From positions 46,449,315 through 46,513,314 of the forward strand of contig OY855904.1 of the NCBI GenBank assembly GCA_963693305.1: 64,000 nt of DNA, read 5' to 3'. Below, in pieces: positions 32,600-44,513 of this stretch (the first letter of the stretch is position 1; the number at the start of each line of letters is the position of its first letter). The DNA comes from Meandrina meandrites (lineage: Eukaryota; Cnidaria; Anthozoa; Scleractinia; Meandrinidae). The position numbers and the translations under genes were made by a program. The notes beneath the pieces are model-generated. The model was given only the letters and a program-made list of their open reading frames with translations, was not told where the DNA came from and ran no database searches.

Positions 32600-35107
32600 A
32601 TATAACCACAGACGGTGTAATGTTTCGTCGCGGTCAAAGTGATTGTTGTTGCCTGAGCTCTGTTCGGATTTTTCCCATTGAATTTTGCCAAACTTATCAC
32701 TGAGAAAATTTTATTAAAAGACTTAGCATTTTGCTGGCATCGACATCATATAACATTAACCGAACAGCAAGTTGCGAAAACTCTAGAAATTAACCTGGAT
32801 TCAGTTAGGTTACTGTGAGCTCGAGTTGAGTTTCATTCCTCAAATATTTCCGACTAAAGACTGTCTGTCTAAAAATATATGTGCAGTTAGGTCTTTTGAT
32901 TTTCACCGTCTACGCAGCAAAGTACAAACTTTGTGTGCCCTCTGATGTCCAACATTTTTACATTAAACAAGAATTAATCCCTACACTAAATTGCAAAAGT
33001 ACTTCCACGAGTTTCACTTTTTTTAAAAGTGCATATTCCTATGAATATTAGTGACGCTTGAACGAAGAGGTCATTCCCGGAATCGATTGACCTCGTATTA
33101 GCGTCCATTCTTTGAATTCAATTTCTGGTTTATACAAAAGGTAATACAATCTCAAGTTGTCTAAACGCTTGATACTCGAAATTCAAGAAGGCTACATTAA
33201 AAGCTGTAATCTTGCTAAACAATTCGATGTGGTATGTATTCAAAGATTCTTTTCCTCTGCATTAGGTAGCACAACAACAAGAAACGCTTCAAATACTTTG
33301 CCGGACATTTGGTCCCAAACGGGACTGCAATTAGGCTCCTGGCCCAGCGATATGCTTGCCTAGTTTTTGACGTCTCGTTAATCTCTTTAAATCTTTGTCT
33401 GCGTTCACTGCTAACGAAGGCGGTAAAAATTGCAATCTTCTACACTTGTAACAGGCAATAGATCGATCTCGGTTACTTTCAAAAGAATGAAAACGAACTT
33501 GATAGACAATTAAAATTCCGTTACACCAAAGACATCAGTTACTTAAAAGCAGGATTGAGCTACAACCGAAATTCCGTTATCCAGAAGAGGCAGAAGCAAG
33601 GGCTGTGTAAACAATACAGAGCTCTTCGAAACAAATATCATTAGACTCAGTTAAGTCGCAAAAACTAGCAGGCTTCAAAATACTCACTGCTAACAATACC
33701 TCATCAATTTAGGATCTTATCCTCACCTTTTCTTTAGTGCAAACGGTGTCCGTAACGAACTGAGAGCTTTAACCCAGAGACGAAAACAGTCCTCGTAAAT
33801 TGTTTGCGCAAAATTGATATAGGTTTTCGCATAATTCACTTAATGTGTCAACAACTCTTGCTATCAGACATTCGATTGGTTCAAGGCCAAATGAATTGGA
33901 TTAAGTACTGGGCGCAATACGTTTCGCCGGGTAGACTGTAGAGGAGAGATTGCACCCAAAAGAATATTCTTTTAAAGGCAATCTTTGCCATTGGGCAAAC
34001 GTATTTTCTCCAAGCTAGGCCAAGTAAACTAAAAGCTTTTAGCGTCCACTCCCCATCGGTAAAAGAAATCGATAGACTTCTCAGTCTTGTGAAGAGAATT
34101 TATAGCTTCCAGTCCCCATCGGCTCAGAGGGTCAGGAGGCTCTGGAGACGAGAATGTCATGCAACTTCGTGCCCAGTCTCTACTGATTTTGTTCTTTCTG
34201 CCTCATTTTCAAAATGTAGCCTGTGTGGCAGCGCGCAGACGGTTTAAACCGGCGGTTATTTCCGTGTGCGCAACGTGTGACCGCACACGTTAGAAAGAAA
34301 TACGAGACTAGCCAATCAGAATGAATATCACGAACAATGCCCGGCTGTAACGCAGGCTATCAAAATGAGGCCTGGTGCAAAAAAATTCATTTGCATGAAC
34401 TAAACTCACTTTGGCCTAAAAAGTTTCACAAGCCCTCAGCTTGAAACATGCAGAGGCAAAAGGCAACAGCCGTGGGGTGTGCACGCATCCATCCTCGCAG
34501 ACCCAGGGGCAGTTAGTCGGGGTAAAGCAATGTAAACCGGGCAGAAATCGTAGCGGCCAAAGTTTTGAAGAATAGTTACAATAGCCACTAGGAAACTAGT
34601 CTCTCCAGACCATTTCCAAACGGCTCTGTGAATAATGGCTCCTGATTGAGCCAAAGAAATCCTTTGTACTATTCTGCCCAATCGGGTAACAGTAACTTCA
34701 GAGTCACTTTCGTGTGTTCTTATTTGAATAATGAGAAAACCAGCTTTTCGAAGTATACAAACCCCTCCACGTGATAGTATGGCGGCCATATCCCTGACCC
34801 AATATATTAAAATTGTTTGCAAGCACCAAGAGCGCTTTTCACTTGTGTCGACAGTATTTCGCATCTGCTTTGGTTTTGCATTACTACGCTTAGTGATTGG
34901 TTTTAAAATCTCGCGCCACTTTCTCACCAACCACAAGTAAAACTAATCCTAATCGTGACTCCCTCACAGATGTTTTCCCGCGCTCTGCGCTGGCTACATG
35001 TATTGACCTCGAGTTTTGATTGGTTCTTTGGATTGTCTGTGTTCTTTGTGATTGGCCAGAGTGATTACTTTGGTTTTGGTTTTACGAAACTCAAGCGAAA
35101 ATCACTG
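32600..35107. repeat. Dispersed ~2-kb repeat, copy 3
   Basis: This is the most complete copy, running from the GACGGTGTAATGTTTCGTCG start to the GATTGGCCAGAGTGATTACT end block. The BEL/Pao element is inserted at its right edge. A related inverted block of the end lies near 56,250-56,440. Long minus frames here are not supported as genes. Confidence 0.6.
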
Positions 35108-35312
35108 TGTGCCTCCCGCTTCCCGAACTTCCGTTGTCAAGTTACATGGTAAATTACATCATGTTGCTATGGGCCACGTGCGCCTGTCGAGATTAGCAGA
35201 ATTTCGCTCGAGCTGTGTTGTGACTGTTGTAAAATGAAAATCTCGAGTGTCTGAGTAAAGTTTGTGTTGAGTTAACGAACCAGCCTTCGTGTTTAATCGT
35301 CGCCCCGCGACA
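35108..35312 (+). repeat. 5' LTR of BEL/Pao element
   Basis: It starts TGTGCCTCCCGC and ends CGCGACA. Its partner at 40841-41045 has the same length. Confidence 0.95.
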
Positions 35313-35314
35313 TT

Positions 35315-35332
35315 TGGTCCACGGAGCCGGAT
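35315..35332 (+). promoter_or_regulatory. Primer binding site
   Basis: TGGTCCACGGAGCCGGAT lies two bases after the 5' LTR. Its complement ends in CCA preceded by a T-arm-like ATCCGGC, as expected for the 3' end of a tRNA. The tRNA identity was not determined. Confidence 0.7.
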
Positions 35333-35434
35333 AGTGAGACGACAATCGAGAAAATACGCCGTCCGGTTTCGAATGTGAGCTGTGCAGAGTTGTGTTACGT
35401 GATTCAAAGCTGTCAAGAACTGTGAATTGCCGAA

Positions 35435-36925
35435 ATGAGTGTCAGGAGAGATGAAACCCCGCGGCTATTTACGTCCAATGAATCGACTTCATCATCAAGG
35501 TCAAGCAAGGTTTTCATTCTAAGAAAGAAAATGGAAGCCGATAAGTTAGCGCTGGAGGTGAAATTAGCGGAGCAAAAGTTTGCTGATGAAATCGAGTGTT
35601 TACGCGCCGAACAACAACAGCGTGCAAAGATTCTGGAGCTCAAAAAGAAAGCCGAGGAATTACGACTGGAATATGAGTTCGAAGATGCTATCGCACAGGA
35701 AGAAGGTATGTCGAATAACAATGATGTTGATAAGGAGTTGAATGAATTACCTGTTGATGATATGAGTGACCCGGTCTCACGCTTAGACAAGAACACTGCT
35801 GAAAATGATGTTGTCGATAAACCTCCTATCGAGCCAAGTTACTTTACCAAACCTGAACTAGTGAAAGATGAATTAAGTGAGCCTCGTAAAGATGAGAAAA
35901 GTGAGTTTGGTCGAGCTGATTCGAAAACGAGTGCTAACCCGAGCGTACAGGCGTCGAACATTGATAAGTTATTGGAAAAAATGCTACCAGCCTTTGTCAA
36001 AATAGTGAAACCAAGCGTGCAGAAATTCAATAGGAATCCATTAGAGTTTTCAAAATTTAAGGCGGCGTTTAAGGTGGAGGTTGATAGTAAGGAGGTTTAC
36101 GATGCAACGAAGAAGCTTAAATTTTTGTTAGATTCTGTGGAAGGTAGTGCAAAATCCTGTCTTGCAAAATTCATGCCAGGTTCAGATAGATATGAGGTGG
36201 CGTGGACTGCGCTCGAAGAGCGTTTTGGCCGTGTGGATACGGTTGTGTCAGCCGCTAAGAAGCGCATAGATCAATTTCCAGTCATAGTCAAAGGAAATAG
36301 CGGGCAGATCAGGCAGTATCAAGAAGTGGTTTCTGAGCTGATAGGTGTTTTCAAGGAACATAAGTTTGTTCACGAACTTAACTCACAAATCCCTGAAGAA
36401 TGTGTCGCGAAACTCCCGGTACGCCTTTGCGGTAGATGGGCTGAATTTGTTGAAGGAAAGCCAAAATTATCGACCTGGAGTTCGTTTGCAAGTTGGCTGG
36501 AAAAAGAGGCAAAAATCTCTGAGTCCAAACAGCGGTGGCTAACAGAAAAGAGAGAGTGGAAACGTCCTGACCCATTTAAAGGTGACAGGCGTAAGACCCC
36601 TGACAAACCCACACCTGGGTTGTTTGCAGGAGCTACAGGAGAGTCTCTACGCACCAGGAATGGAACAAAGTGCCCAGTTCATCAGTCGACTAATCACGTG
36701 TTACAAGAGTGCAAAAAGTTTGAGGGAATTTCGACAAGCGAGAAGGAGAAAGTTGTGGAGGAGAACAGACTTTGTTTGCGTTGCCTATTACCTGGTCATC
36801 GTCTGAGCAAATGCTATAGTAAAAATAAATGCAATGTTCGCAACTGTGATATGCGCCATCACACCCTTGTACATGAAGTTGACTTGAAATTTATTGAGCG
36901 TGCGAAAGCAAAACGTGAATCATAG
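35435..36925 (+). CDS. BEL/Pao gag protein (DUF1759-like, zinc knuckle)
   Basis: ATG at 35435 opens 496 codons. Residues about 25-90 form a charged coiled coil. A DUF1759-type capsid region follows (FNRNPLEFSKFKAAFK, LDSVEGSAKSCLAKF, WTALEERFGR). Near the C-terminus lie cysteine/histidine clusters (CPVHQSTNHVLQEC, then CLRCLLPGHRLSKC, a CCHC knuckle) for nucleic-acid binding. The frame ends at TAG 36923-36925, and the pol reading continues in the same frame immediately after. Confidence 0.9.
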   Translation: MSVRRDETPRLFTSNESTSSSRSSKVFILRKKMEADKLALEVKLAEQKFADEIECLRAEQQQRAKILELKKKAEELRLEYEFEDAIAQEEGMSNNNDVDKELNELPVDDMSDPVSRLDKNTAENDVVDKPPIEPSYFTKPELVKDELSEPRKDEKSEFGRADSKTSANPSVQASNIDKLLEKMLPAFVKIVKPSVQKFNRNPLEFSKFKAAFKVEVDSKEVYDATKKLKFLLDSVEGSAKSCLAKFMPGSDRYEVAWTALEERFGRVDTVVSAAKKRIDQFPVIVKGNSGQIRQYQEVVSELIGVFKEHKFVHELNSQIPEECVAKLPVRLCGRWAEFVEGKPKLSTWSSFASWLEKEAKISESKQRWLTEKREWKRPDPFKGDRRKTPDKPTPGLFAGATGESLRTRNGTKCPVHQSTNHVLQECKKFEGISTSEKEKVVEENRLCLRCLLPGHRLSKCYSKNKCNVRNCDMRHHTLVHEVDLKFIERAKAKRES

Positions 36926-38587
36926 AGAGCATCAGAGGTTGAGAGAGACAACGTGCCTACCTCGCAGGAGAACATAAGCTCACCATCAAATCAGGCTGTG
37001 GAACCGCAAGAGCAGCAGCAGCATCAATCAGTGTACTCAGGTCATGAGACTGATGGTCGTGCATTAGTTGAAGTCTTTCCTGTAGTTGTCTTTGAAGAAA
37101 CAGGGAAACAACAAGTGATGGTGTTGCGTGACTCAGGCTGTAACACAACACTCATGGATGAAAGTTTGGCGCTGGTGCTAGGGCTTCAGGGCAAGGAGGC
37201 AGATCTTGAAATACAAGGAGTTAATGCCCAGAAAGTGTTTACTTCCCAGCACATCAAGAAATGCAGTGTTGCACGAGTCGATGAAGAGAACATTAAGTAT
37301 TCATTACGAGACGTGAAAACGATTCCTAACCTGAATGGTCCGGATCAGAAGTTGAAGTGGTCAACAATAAAGCACAAGTATCAACACCTAAAGGACTTGG
37401 ACTTGCATGATACAGACACAGATCCAGTGCAGCTGATAATTGGAACAAACAATTCTGACTTAATTCTACCAAAACAGATTGTGAAACCCTCAGGTGAATC
37501 GGAAGTTGAAAGAGTACCTTATGCAGTTGAGACCCTACTCGGATGGGCGGTCACTAACTGGTTACCGGGTGAACACAGAGTATCATCACCCTACAGTGGG
37601 TTCAATGTTTATGAAAGAAGTTCAGTTGATGACGAAGAGTTGAAGCAGCTTGTCATGGCCCAGTCAGAGATAGAAGGTTTAGGCGTGGTGAAGGTAGCAA
37701 ATCCGACCCGTTCGATCGAGGATAAGCGGGCACTCTCACTGATGGAGCGGACAACCTTTAAGAAGGAGGGTGAAGATGCGTATATGTCAGGCCTACTTTG
37801 GCGAGAAGAGAATTCATCGCTTCCCAACAACTATGACGTGGCGAAAAGGAGGCTACAGTCCCTGGAGAGGAAGTTCGAGAATAACCCTGAGATCAAAGAG
37901 AGATATGCGAAGTCGATTGAGGATGACATTGAGAAGGGCTATGTAAAGAAACTGAGTAAAGATGAAGTGCAGTGTGAAAGCAGTGTGGTTTGGTACTTAA
38001 CTCACAGATTTGTCATCAATCCTAAGAAACCTGATCGTCTCAGAAGAGTGTATGATGCATCGGCGAAATTCATGGGGCAAAGTCTGAATGACAAAATCTA
38101 CACAGGATCAGATCTCCTGTCCTCTCTGTTTGGAGTCTTCCTCAGGTTCTGCGAAGGGAGAATTGCTATGGCTGCAGATGTGAAAGAAATGTATCATATG
38201 CTTCACCTACCTGACAGTGATAAGCCAGCGGTGAGATTCTTGTGGAGGGAGTCATTAGAAGAAGAACCGAGCGTGTATCAGTTTGAGAGAACAGTGTTCG
38301 GAGAGGTGTCTGCACCATCCAGAGCTAACTACACCATGAGGCGTAATGCGGATGAGAATGGTGCTGATTTACACCTTGGTGTCAGAGCAGTCTACAGGCA
38401 CTTTTACATGGATGATGGTTTGCCATCTACCAATTCTCGAGAGGAAGCTATTGAAATGCGGGAGCAGATGACAGAGTTACTACGCCGTGGAGGTTTCCGC
38501 CTACACAAATGGCTTACGAATGACCCAGAAGTCTTAGCCAAAAATCCCCGAACAAGACAGGTCTCCGCGTTTTCTAGAGCTGAGTAA
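36926..38587 (+). pseudogene. BEL/Pao pol, protease and reverse transcriptase part
   Basis: This stays in the same frame as gag after the TAG and is open to a TAA at 38585-38587. The aspartic protease shows LRDSGCNTTLMDE (DSG triad). The reverse transcriptase shows the first catalytic Asp in MAADVKEMYHMLHL and the YMDD box in HFYMDDGLPS. The TAA is reached after a one-base change in the T-run near 38,570; the homologous sequence continues in the next frame at 38588. Copying of the element RNA into DNA would be its role. In this copy it is interrupted. Confidence 0.85.
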
Positions 38588-38901
38588 AGATAGGCTGCCA
38601 ACAGACAGAACGTTGGGCATCACTTGGGATTCTCAGAAAGATGTGCTAAGGTTTACTGGGCTCAGTGGTGATCCAGGAACAACCAAGAGGAAGATCTTGA
38701 GCCAAGCATTCGCAGTGTGGGACCCACGAGGACTCCTCCTCCCTTTTTCAGTCAGAAGTAAAATCATCCTCCAGAATATGAACCGCATGAAGTACGGGTG
38801 GGATGACGAGCTGAAAGAATGTGATCTTCGAGAGTGGCGTGAATGGCACAAGGAAGCAAAGGAACTGGACGAAGTAAAGATTCCGAGAGCTCTCCTCATA
38901 T
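38588..38901 (+). pseudogene. BEL/Pao pol, region after RT, shifted frame
   Basis: The plus-one frame reads LPTDRTLGITWDSQKDVL and then FAVWDPRGLLLPFSVRSK, typical of the BEL/Pao segment after the RT. Similarity ends near 38,900 at a GGGGGGAGGGC run. Confidence 0.8.
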
Positions 38902-39966
38902 TTTGGGGGGAGGGCCGTATGCCCTCCCCCCCCCCCCAAAAAAAAAAAAATATATAACAACACGCAATAACATACGTATTAAGGCGTTTTTTGCAACGTT
39001 CGTTTACAGCATATTTTAGTTATTATTCACTTCCATGGGCAGTTGTAGCTAGGCACGCGAATTGCTATATATGCTGTTCTTTGCTAGTTGTATTCATTCC
39101 CTGAAGAAGTCTCAGTTAGAGACGAAACGGGTCGGAAATAAACGACAAGCTTACAACTACAAGAAGTCTTTCCTTGTGCTGCTCACTGGTCTTCGTTAAA
39201 AAATTAAAAAAAAGTTTCTCTGACTTCTATGCAAACTATTTTTTTAATACATATGATGTTTGCAAACAATTTATTTTGTCTTTTTAGGCCCTGCAAACAA
39301 TTTTTTTCAATATTTTTCATCCCCCCCCCCCCCCCCCTCCAGAAAAATAATGGTCCGTCCCTAAGCGTACCGGCCGGTCCCGCCAACGAATAGTTGACTG
39401 CAAATTATTCATACGCGAGTACAGACTTTCGTCGTAGACTTTCAATACTGATTATTTAAGTCAATAAATTTTCTATCTTTTTAAAACTCTGAGGCGATTC
39501 TACTTATTTAAACTGTGCATGCTGTGCCAAGGTCAACAATTCGTGTTGTGTTGCGATACTGCGTGTCGATTACGGATTAGGGCTCTCTTGGTCTCTCTTT
39601 GAGTTTAAAATGCTCAGGCAAATTTCGTGATAATCTTTTCCCACGTATGTACATACAGACATATATAAACATGCAGTACTTGAATTCTCCTATAATAAGT
39701 TATTACGTTGAAATTCTACGAAAATTATTTACTCGCCGTCAAGATCTACTCCTATTATTCCACTTCAGAACGATTACCAATATCCTGGTTTTACGTCACT
39801 AGTCCCAGTTTCCACTTCACTCGGTCGTGAGTAGAAAAATCTCAACTTTAAAAATTCGCAAAAAATAGCGATTTTAACCAAATCAAAAAATTTTTGCGGC
39901 ATTTTACTCAGTACAATGCAAAGATTTAATCCGGCCAAAAAATGTTTTTGGGGTTATAGGCACTTT
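38902..39966. mobile_element. Foreign ~1-kb segment replacing part of pol
   Basis: The segment begins with a palindrome (GGGGGGAGGGC then GCCCTCCCCCC), contains C/G runs (about 39,319-39,337) and AT-rich stretches, and ends where integrase similarity resumes. It carries, near 39,100-39,150, CCTGAAGAAGTCTC / GAGACGAAACG, a stem-loop motif common at the 3' ends of Penelope-like and LINE-type retroelements. The RNase H and integrase zinc-binding regions expected here are absent, so this is a replacement and not just an insertion. Confidence 0.6.
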
Positions 39967-40572
39967 AAGGTGTATGGTTGTTTGTTCACTTGCTTGAGTA
40001 CGAGAGCGTGTCACCTGGAATTGGTCGATGATCTTTCAACAGATCACTTCATTATGGCATTAAAGAAATTCATTGCACGGCGTGGAAGACCGCAGAATAT
40101 CTACAGTGATAATGGCTCGAACTTTGTTGGGGCTGATAATGAACTGCGGAAGTGTATTAAGCAACTAGATGAGAAAAGAGTACAAAACGTTTGTGCGCCT
40201 AAGGAAATTGAATGGAGCTTTCAGCTGCCAAATGCTCCACACTTTGGGGGTGCATGGGAGAGATTGGTGCAGTGCACAAAGAAGATGCTGAAAGCAATAC
40301 TGGCAAACAGGATCGTTTCCAAAGAAGTACTTAGAACTGCACTCGTCGAGGCAGAAGGGATACTGAACAGCCGACCGATTACTCATGTGTCCAACGATGC
40401 AGGAGACATTGAAGCACTGACGCCAAATCACTTCCTGCTGATGCGGGCGAATCCGAGTTATGAAGATGCTGATGTCAGTGATAGAGAGATCAACTCGACA
40501 AAGCTGTGGCGACAGTCCCACTGGCCAACTTCTTCTGGAGACGTTTCACAAAGGAGTACCTTCCTAGCCTGA
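39967..40572 (+). pseudogene. BEL/Pao integrase core
   Basis: The open frame is KVYGCLFTCLSTRACHLELV, then IYSDNGSNFVGADNEL and FGGAWERLVQ, a retroviral-type integrase core. The second Asp is in SDNGSNF and the Glu probably in GAWERL. It ends at a stop caused by a frame change near 40,510, where the correct frame moves to the next entry. Confidence 0.85.
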
Positions 40573-40796
40573 CAGAAAGGAAGAAGTGGAAAGAGAAGAA
40601 GCAGAATCTCAAAGAAGGAGATGTTGTACTAGTCGCGGAACCTAATCAACCGCGAGGTGTATGGCCATTGGGCAGAATCGTGTCTACCTATCCTGGACGG
40701 GACGGGATGGTTCGAGCAGTTACAGTGCGTACTAAGACCGGAGAGTACAAGAGACCAATAGCAAAACTTTGCTTGTTAGAGGAAGCGTTAGGCTAG
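40506..40796 (+). pseudogene. BEL/Pao pol C-terminal DUF5641-like domain
   Basis: This reads LTERKKWKEKKQNLKEGDVV, then RGVWPLGRIVSTYPGRDG and VRTKTGEYKRPIAKL, the C-terminal SH3-like region that follows integrase in BEL/Pao elements. It is out of frame with the integrase core by a short indel near 40,510. Confidence 0.85.
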
Positions 40797-40830
40797 AACT
40801 GGAATTTGTCTTAACATTGTGTCTCGACTA

Positions 40831-40840
40831 GGGACGGGGA
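40831..40840 (+). promoter_or_regulatory. Polypurine tract
   Basis: GGGACGGGGA lies directly before the 3' LTR, where plus-strand priming occurs in LTR retroelements. Confidence 0.6.
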
Positions 40841-41045
40841 TGTGCCTCCCGCTTCCCGAACTTCCGTTGGCAAGTTACATTGTAAATTACACCATGTTGC
40901 TATGGGCCACGTGCGCCTGTCGAGATTAGCAGAATTTCGCTCGAGCTGTGTTGTGACTGTTGTAAAATGAAAATCTCGAGTGTTTGAGTAAAGTTTGTGT
41001 TGAGTTAACGAACCAGCCTTCGTGTTTAATCGTCGCCCCACGACA
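40841..41045 (+). repeat. 3' LTR of BEL/Pao element
   Basis: It is 205 bp and differs from the 5' LTR at about five positions. It is followed by the CACTG target duplication. Confidence 0.95.
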
Positions 41046-41868
41046 CACTGTAAATAGAACTCGATGAGTTTAAATTTGCAGAATACCCACGAGTGCTAAC
41101 GGTACTCCGTGAACTTATATTACCACTCTACGAATGACTGTTGATTGACATTTTTTTGTATGACGTTATAAAGAAAACAACGACAACTACGACAATTTTT
41201 TTTTATTGTCAAGAGAATAGTCGTTCTATTTAACAATTAGACTATGAGCGAATAGTCAACGACAAGGCGCAGCCGAGTTGACTATCGCGCATAGAAAGCT
41301 AGGGTGATTAGTTTAATAGATATTTTTCAGCAATTTATATTCTTTTGTATTCATGCTACTCTCCCCGCCAAGCCTCGTCAGTATGAACAAAATACAAAAG
41401 AATTCGAACTCCAAAATGAAATCTAGCGGGCAATTGACATAAACATAAACGAATAAATAATAAACAGCGGGAAAACGGTCTATTGTCTTAGTGCAAACTC
41501 TAAAAGATTGCAGTCCAAAACCTACAATTTTATGTACATTTTTAAAAGCCACAAATCAAGGATAATTGTCCCTTTAAAGATCAACACGTGCGAGATCGTG
41601 TTCTATCAGCGAATAGAAAACAATGGGATAACCAATCAGATCCGCGGATTTCCAATACAACATGACTGAGTTTCTACTCAGTTACAATATTCGATCTACA
41701 GCGAGCTACTGACATAAAAAGTTCAGTATTACACCAGAGCCGCTAGCTCCAATTCGCAGAACTCGTACACGTTCTCCAAGTCTCAATATTTGCTGTTTTG
41801 AGGGGGGGGGGGGGGGGGGGGGGCGTCTGCTAAGGAACGTACTATATATAACGCGCGCGCAAAGCTAA

Positions 41869-42350
41869 GGCCCGGTTCATACGTCGCATTTCTGCCGTGT
41901 TCGAATTTAATCAATTTAGTGTGGCAAAAATGCGACTGTTGATTCATACGTAGCACTTGTGTCGCACCTTATTTATACTGCAAGTTGTGTTTACTGGCTA
42001 GCCGAACTATATATCCAAACGCAAGATGTGTGTAGTTTTTATTAGGTTCGACACGGCAGAAATGCGACGTTTGAATCGGTGTCGCATTTCTGTCGGACAA
42101 CTCGAACGTGCGGCAGACTGAATTCGACAGCCGATTGAGACGTTGAACTTCTGCCGAATTTAATTCGTTTAATTGAATAGGCCATTTCCGAGTTACCCTT
42201 TTCCTCCTCTGTTTCAAAACGAGTCTACGTGCGAAACCATTCATTTTCATTTCAATGGTTTCGCACGTAGACTCGTTTTGAAACTAAGGCAAAGGGCAAC
42301 TCGGAAATGGCCTATTCGACAGGGCAGAAATACGACGTATGAACCGGGCC
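41869..42350. mobile_element. Harbinger-type MITE with TAA target duplication
   Basis: The ends are inverted (GGCCCGGTTCATACGTCGCA left, its near complement right), flanked on both sides by TAA (41866-41868, 42351-42353). The paralogous site downstream of gene C (near 58,229) has a single TAA and no element. A 3-bp TWA duplication and GG.. ends fit PIF/Harbinger. It contains a nested palindrome at about 42,178-42,317. Confidence 0.85.
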
Positions 42351-43276
42351 TAATTGTGCTGCTAACTAAACCCTATTGTAGCGACGTTTTCGTTTATAAA
42401 TTACATGCAGTAAGAACGAATATACATAATTATTTACAAAATTCAGCATTCCTTGACTTAGGAGTATTAAAATGTTGTAGCTAATCCTCGATTACGACTA
42501 ATCCACATTTCATGTTGTCATTTTCCTAATTAGGAATTATCATTTGATTGGACACTGGTTGGTGTTTTTTCTTCGCCTAGGCTAAATTTAGAACAAATGG
42601 AGGAGTCACGCTCATTAACTAGGGTGTTAAAAATGTATATTTAGACGTCTGTATATTTACGAGTTCAGTGTGACACGTTTTCTTTGAAATATAGCGATAC
42701 TCTAAATTCTATAACTATCGAGGAAAATTAAAGTTTGATTAGTAGAAAGCTGGAGAGAAACCAAAATTTAATAAAGTATATATTGACATCCTATGTCCTA
42801 CTATTACATATATTATGCAAAAACGTTGTTTGACTATTTTACACATTATTTCAGATCTCAAATATTGTTTACTAAGAAGTGCGCATGCGCGTAAAATAAA
42901 ATAAAAAATTGGAGAAAGCCCAATCTCGTCCCAGAGCCTGCATAACCTCGGCGAGAGAGCCGTTAATCACCCAGGGAAAAATTTTCAGGTTTTCTTAGCA
43001 GGAGACGAACCTATTACATTCCACACAACTTTCCAACGTTCTACACCAAGCATTGTGCGAAAAGTTTTTGTCAAATTTGAACCCAATTGTATTCCTACCG
43101 CTTGTTTGGAGATAAATCTAAAGCTTAGTTGTAAATCCTTTTGACCATGTGAGGAAGGTGATAGGTTTGACTCCTTTCACTCCATCTACCTGACATCTGT
43201 CTCTATAAAATACATACCAGGCATGATATAAACTACTAATAAAAGTGGTTTTTGTTTTGAAAAGGAATACCGTTTA

Positions 43277-43463
43277 ATAAGAGAACATTTCGGAATACAA
43301 TTGACTATAAAAATAAGCGAAATAAGATTACGACGTCTCGCGAAACAGCTCTTTTAAATATTCTAACATACTCTGTCACCTTTATCTTTCTTTCTACTTG
43401 GTAATGGCGTCAAGATGATTCCGAAACGTCGTAATCTTATTTTGCTTATTTTTATAGTCAATT
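43277..43463. mobile_element. 187-bp palindromic insertion with 12-bp target duplication
   Basis: GAATACCGTTTA occurs at 43265-43276 and again at 43464-43475. The paralogous site near 59,803 has it once. The insert begins and ends with inverted segments (TTGACTATAAAAATAAGCGA and its complement). It carries GATTCCGAAACGTCG, a motif shared with Penelope-like tails. Confidence 0.75.
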
Positions 43464-44086
43464 GAATACCGTTTAGTTGGCGATAACTATTTTTTGACAT
43501 CGGTTATTGGTAACTTGCTTCACGCGTTGACATTTTAGCTACTAACTCTTTCTTTACTGTTGAGGTCCTAAGTTAAATTTACGAAATCCTTTTCCCAAAA
43601 ATGAGAGCAAATCAGCTTTACCTTCTGTTACGGTTTTGTAATGGGATCAGGGTTTGAATCGATAAGCAAATCTACCATTGATCAATTTTGATAGTGTATT
43701 TCCACTCAATCAGTGCAACTCGTTGTCTTGTGAAGCAAGGAGAATGCGCAGTTCTTCCAGTTCATCTCTGGTTCTGTGTAAAGACATCAAGTAAGACATT
43801 ATTTTGTCATTAAAAAGTCATTAAAATTCCACGGTATTCTGATGATTATAGAAGTAGCAGTGTTAGATACATAAACGTTGTCTTCATCAACACTACGTAG
43901 TATTTCCCCACTACTCAACGTATTAATCTGTACCCTCTTAACATAGCAGATAACAAATCCTCTGTGCATGTAGAAAAATAGATACCGATGGTATCCGTTT
44001 CGCTTCGCTTATTTCACTGACGTTCATGTAACAAGTGCAAACGAGTTTCTCCTTCCTCCGAATCTTTTCTGTTTGGAATTGTAACA

Positions 44087-44513
44087 ATACGTTAGTGGCG
44101 GGTTTACCCTCAACTTTGCTGGGATAATACTTGTATATTTTTATAATTGGAGCTTTGATGCTCGTCCTGAAAATAAACAGCCACACCTGCGGCCAAAAAA
44201 ATGCCAAATTGGACTGTCTTTTTTATTTCCTGGCAAAAGCAAACGGAACACATACTTTTTTGATGAGTTTTTATAAATTTAAAAGAGGCCCGCTATTCAA
44301 ATTCAATACGTTAGTGGCGGGTTTACCCTCAACTTTGCTGGGATAATACTTGTAATTGGAGCTTTGATGCTCGTCCTGAAAATAAACAGACACACCTGCG
44401 GGCAAAAAAATGCCAAACGGGACTGTCTTTTTTTAATTCCTAGCAAAAGTAAACCGAACACATACTTTTTTGATGAGTTTTTATAAATTTAAAAGAGGCC
44501 CGCTATTCAAATA
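44087..44513. repeat. ~215-bp tandem duplication in gene B 3' flank
   Basis: CGTTAGTGGCGGGTTTACCC through AAAAGAGGCCCGCTATTCAA occurs twice. Gene C has one copy (about 60,745-60,960). Confidence 0.8.

Larger units (their letters stand above)
35108..41045 (+). mobile_element. BEL/Pao-type LTR retrotransposon (5.9 kb, disrupted)
   Basis: Two 205-bp LTRs (TG...CA) flank a gag-pol region on the plus strand, and both sides carry the 5-bp target duplication CACTG (35103-35107, 41046-41050). The order protease, reverse transcriptase, integrase and a C-terminal DUF5641-like segment, after a DUF1759-type gag, is the BEL/Pao order. The LTRs differ at about 5 of 205 positions, so the insertion is fairly recent. 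The copy is dead as it stands: there is a stop between gag and pol, at least two frameshifts, and about 1 kb of foreign sequence in place of RNase H and the integrase N-terminus. Confidence 0.92.

Noticed and set aside
39204..39386. Minus frame with a glycine-rich run
   Set aside because: It is produced by the C-run at about 39,319-39,337.
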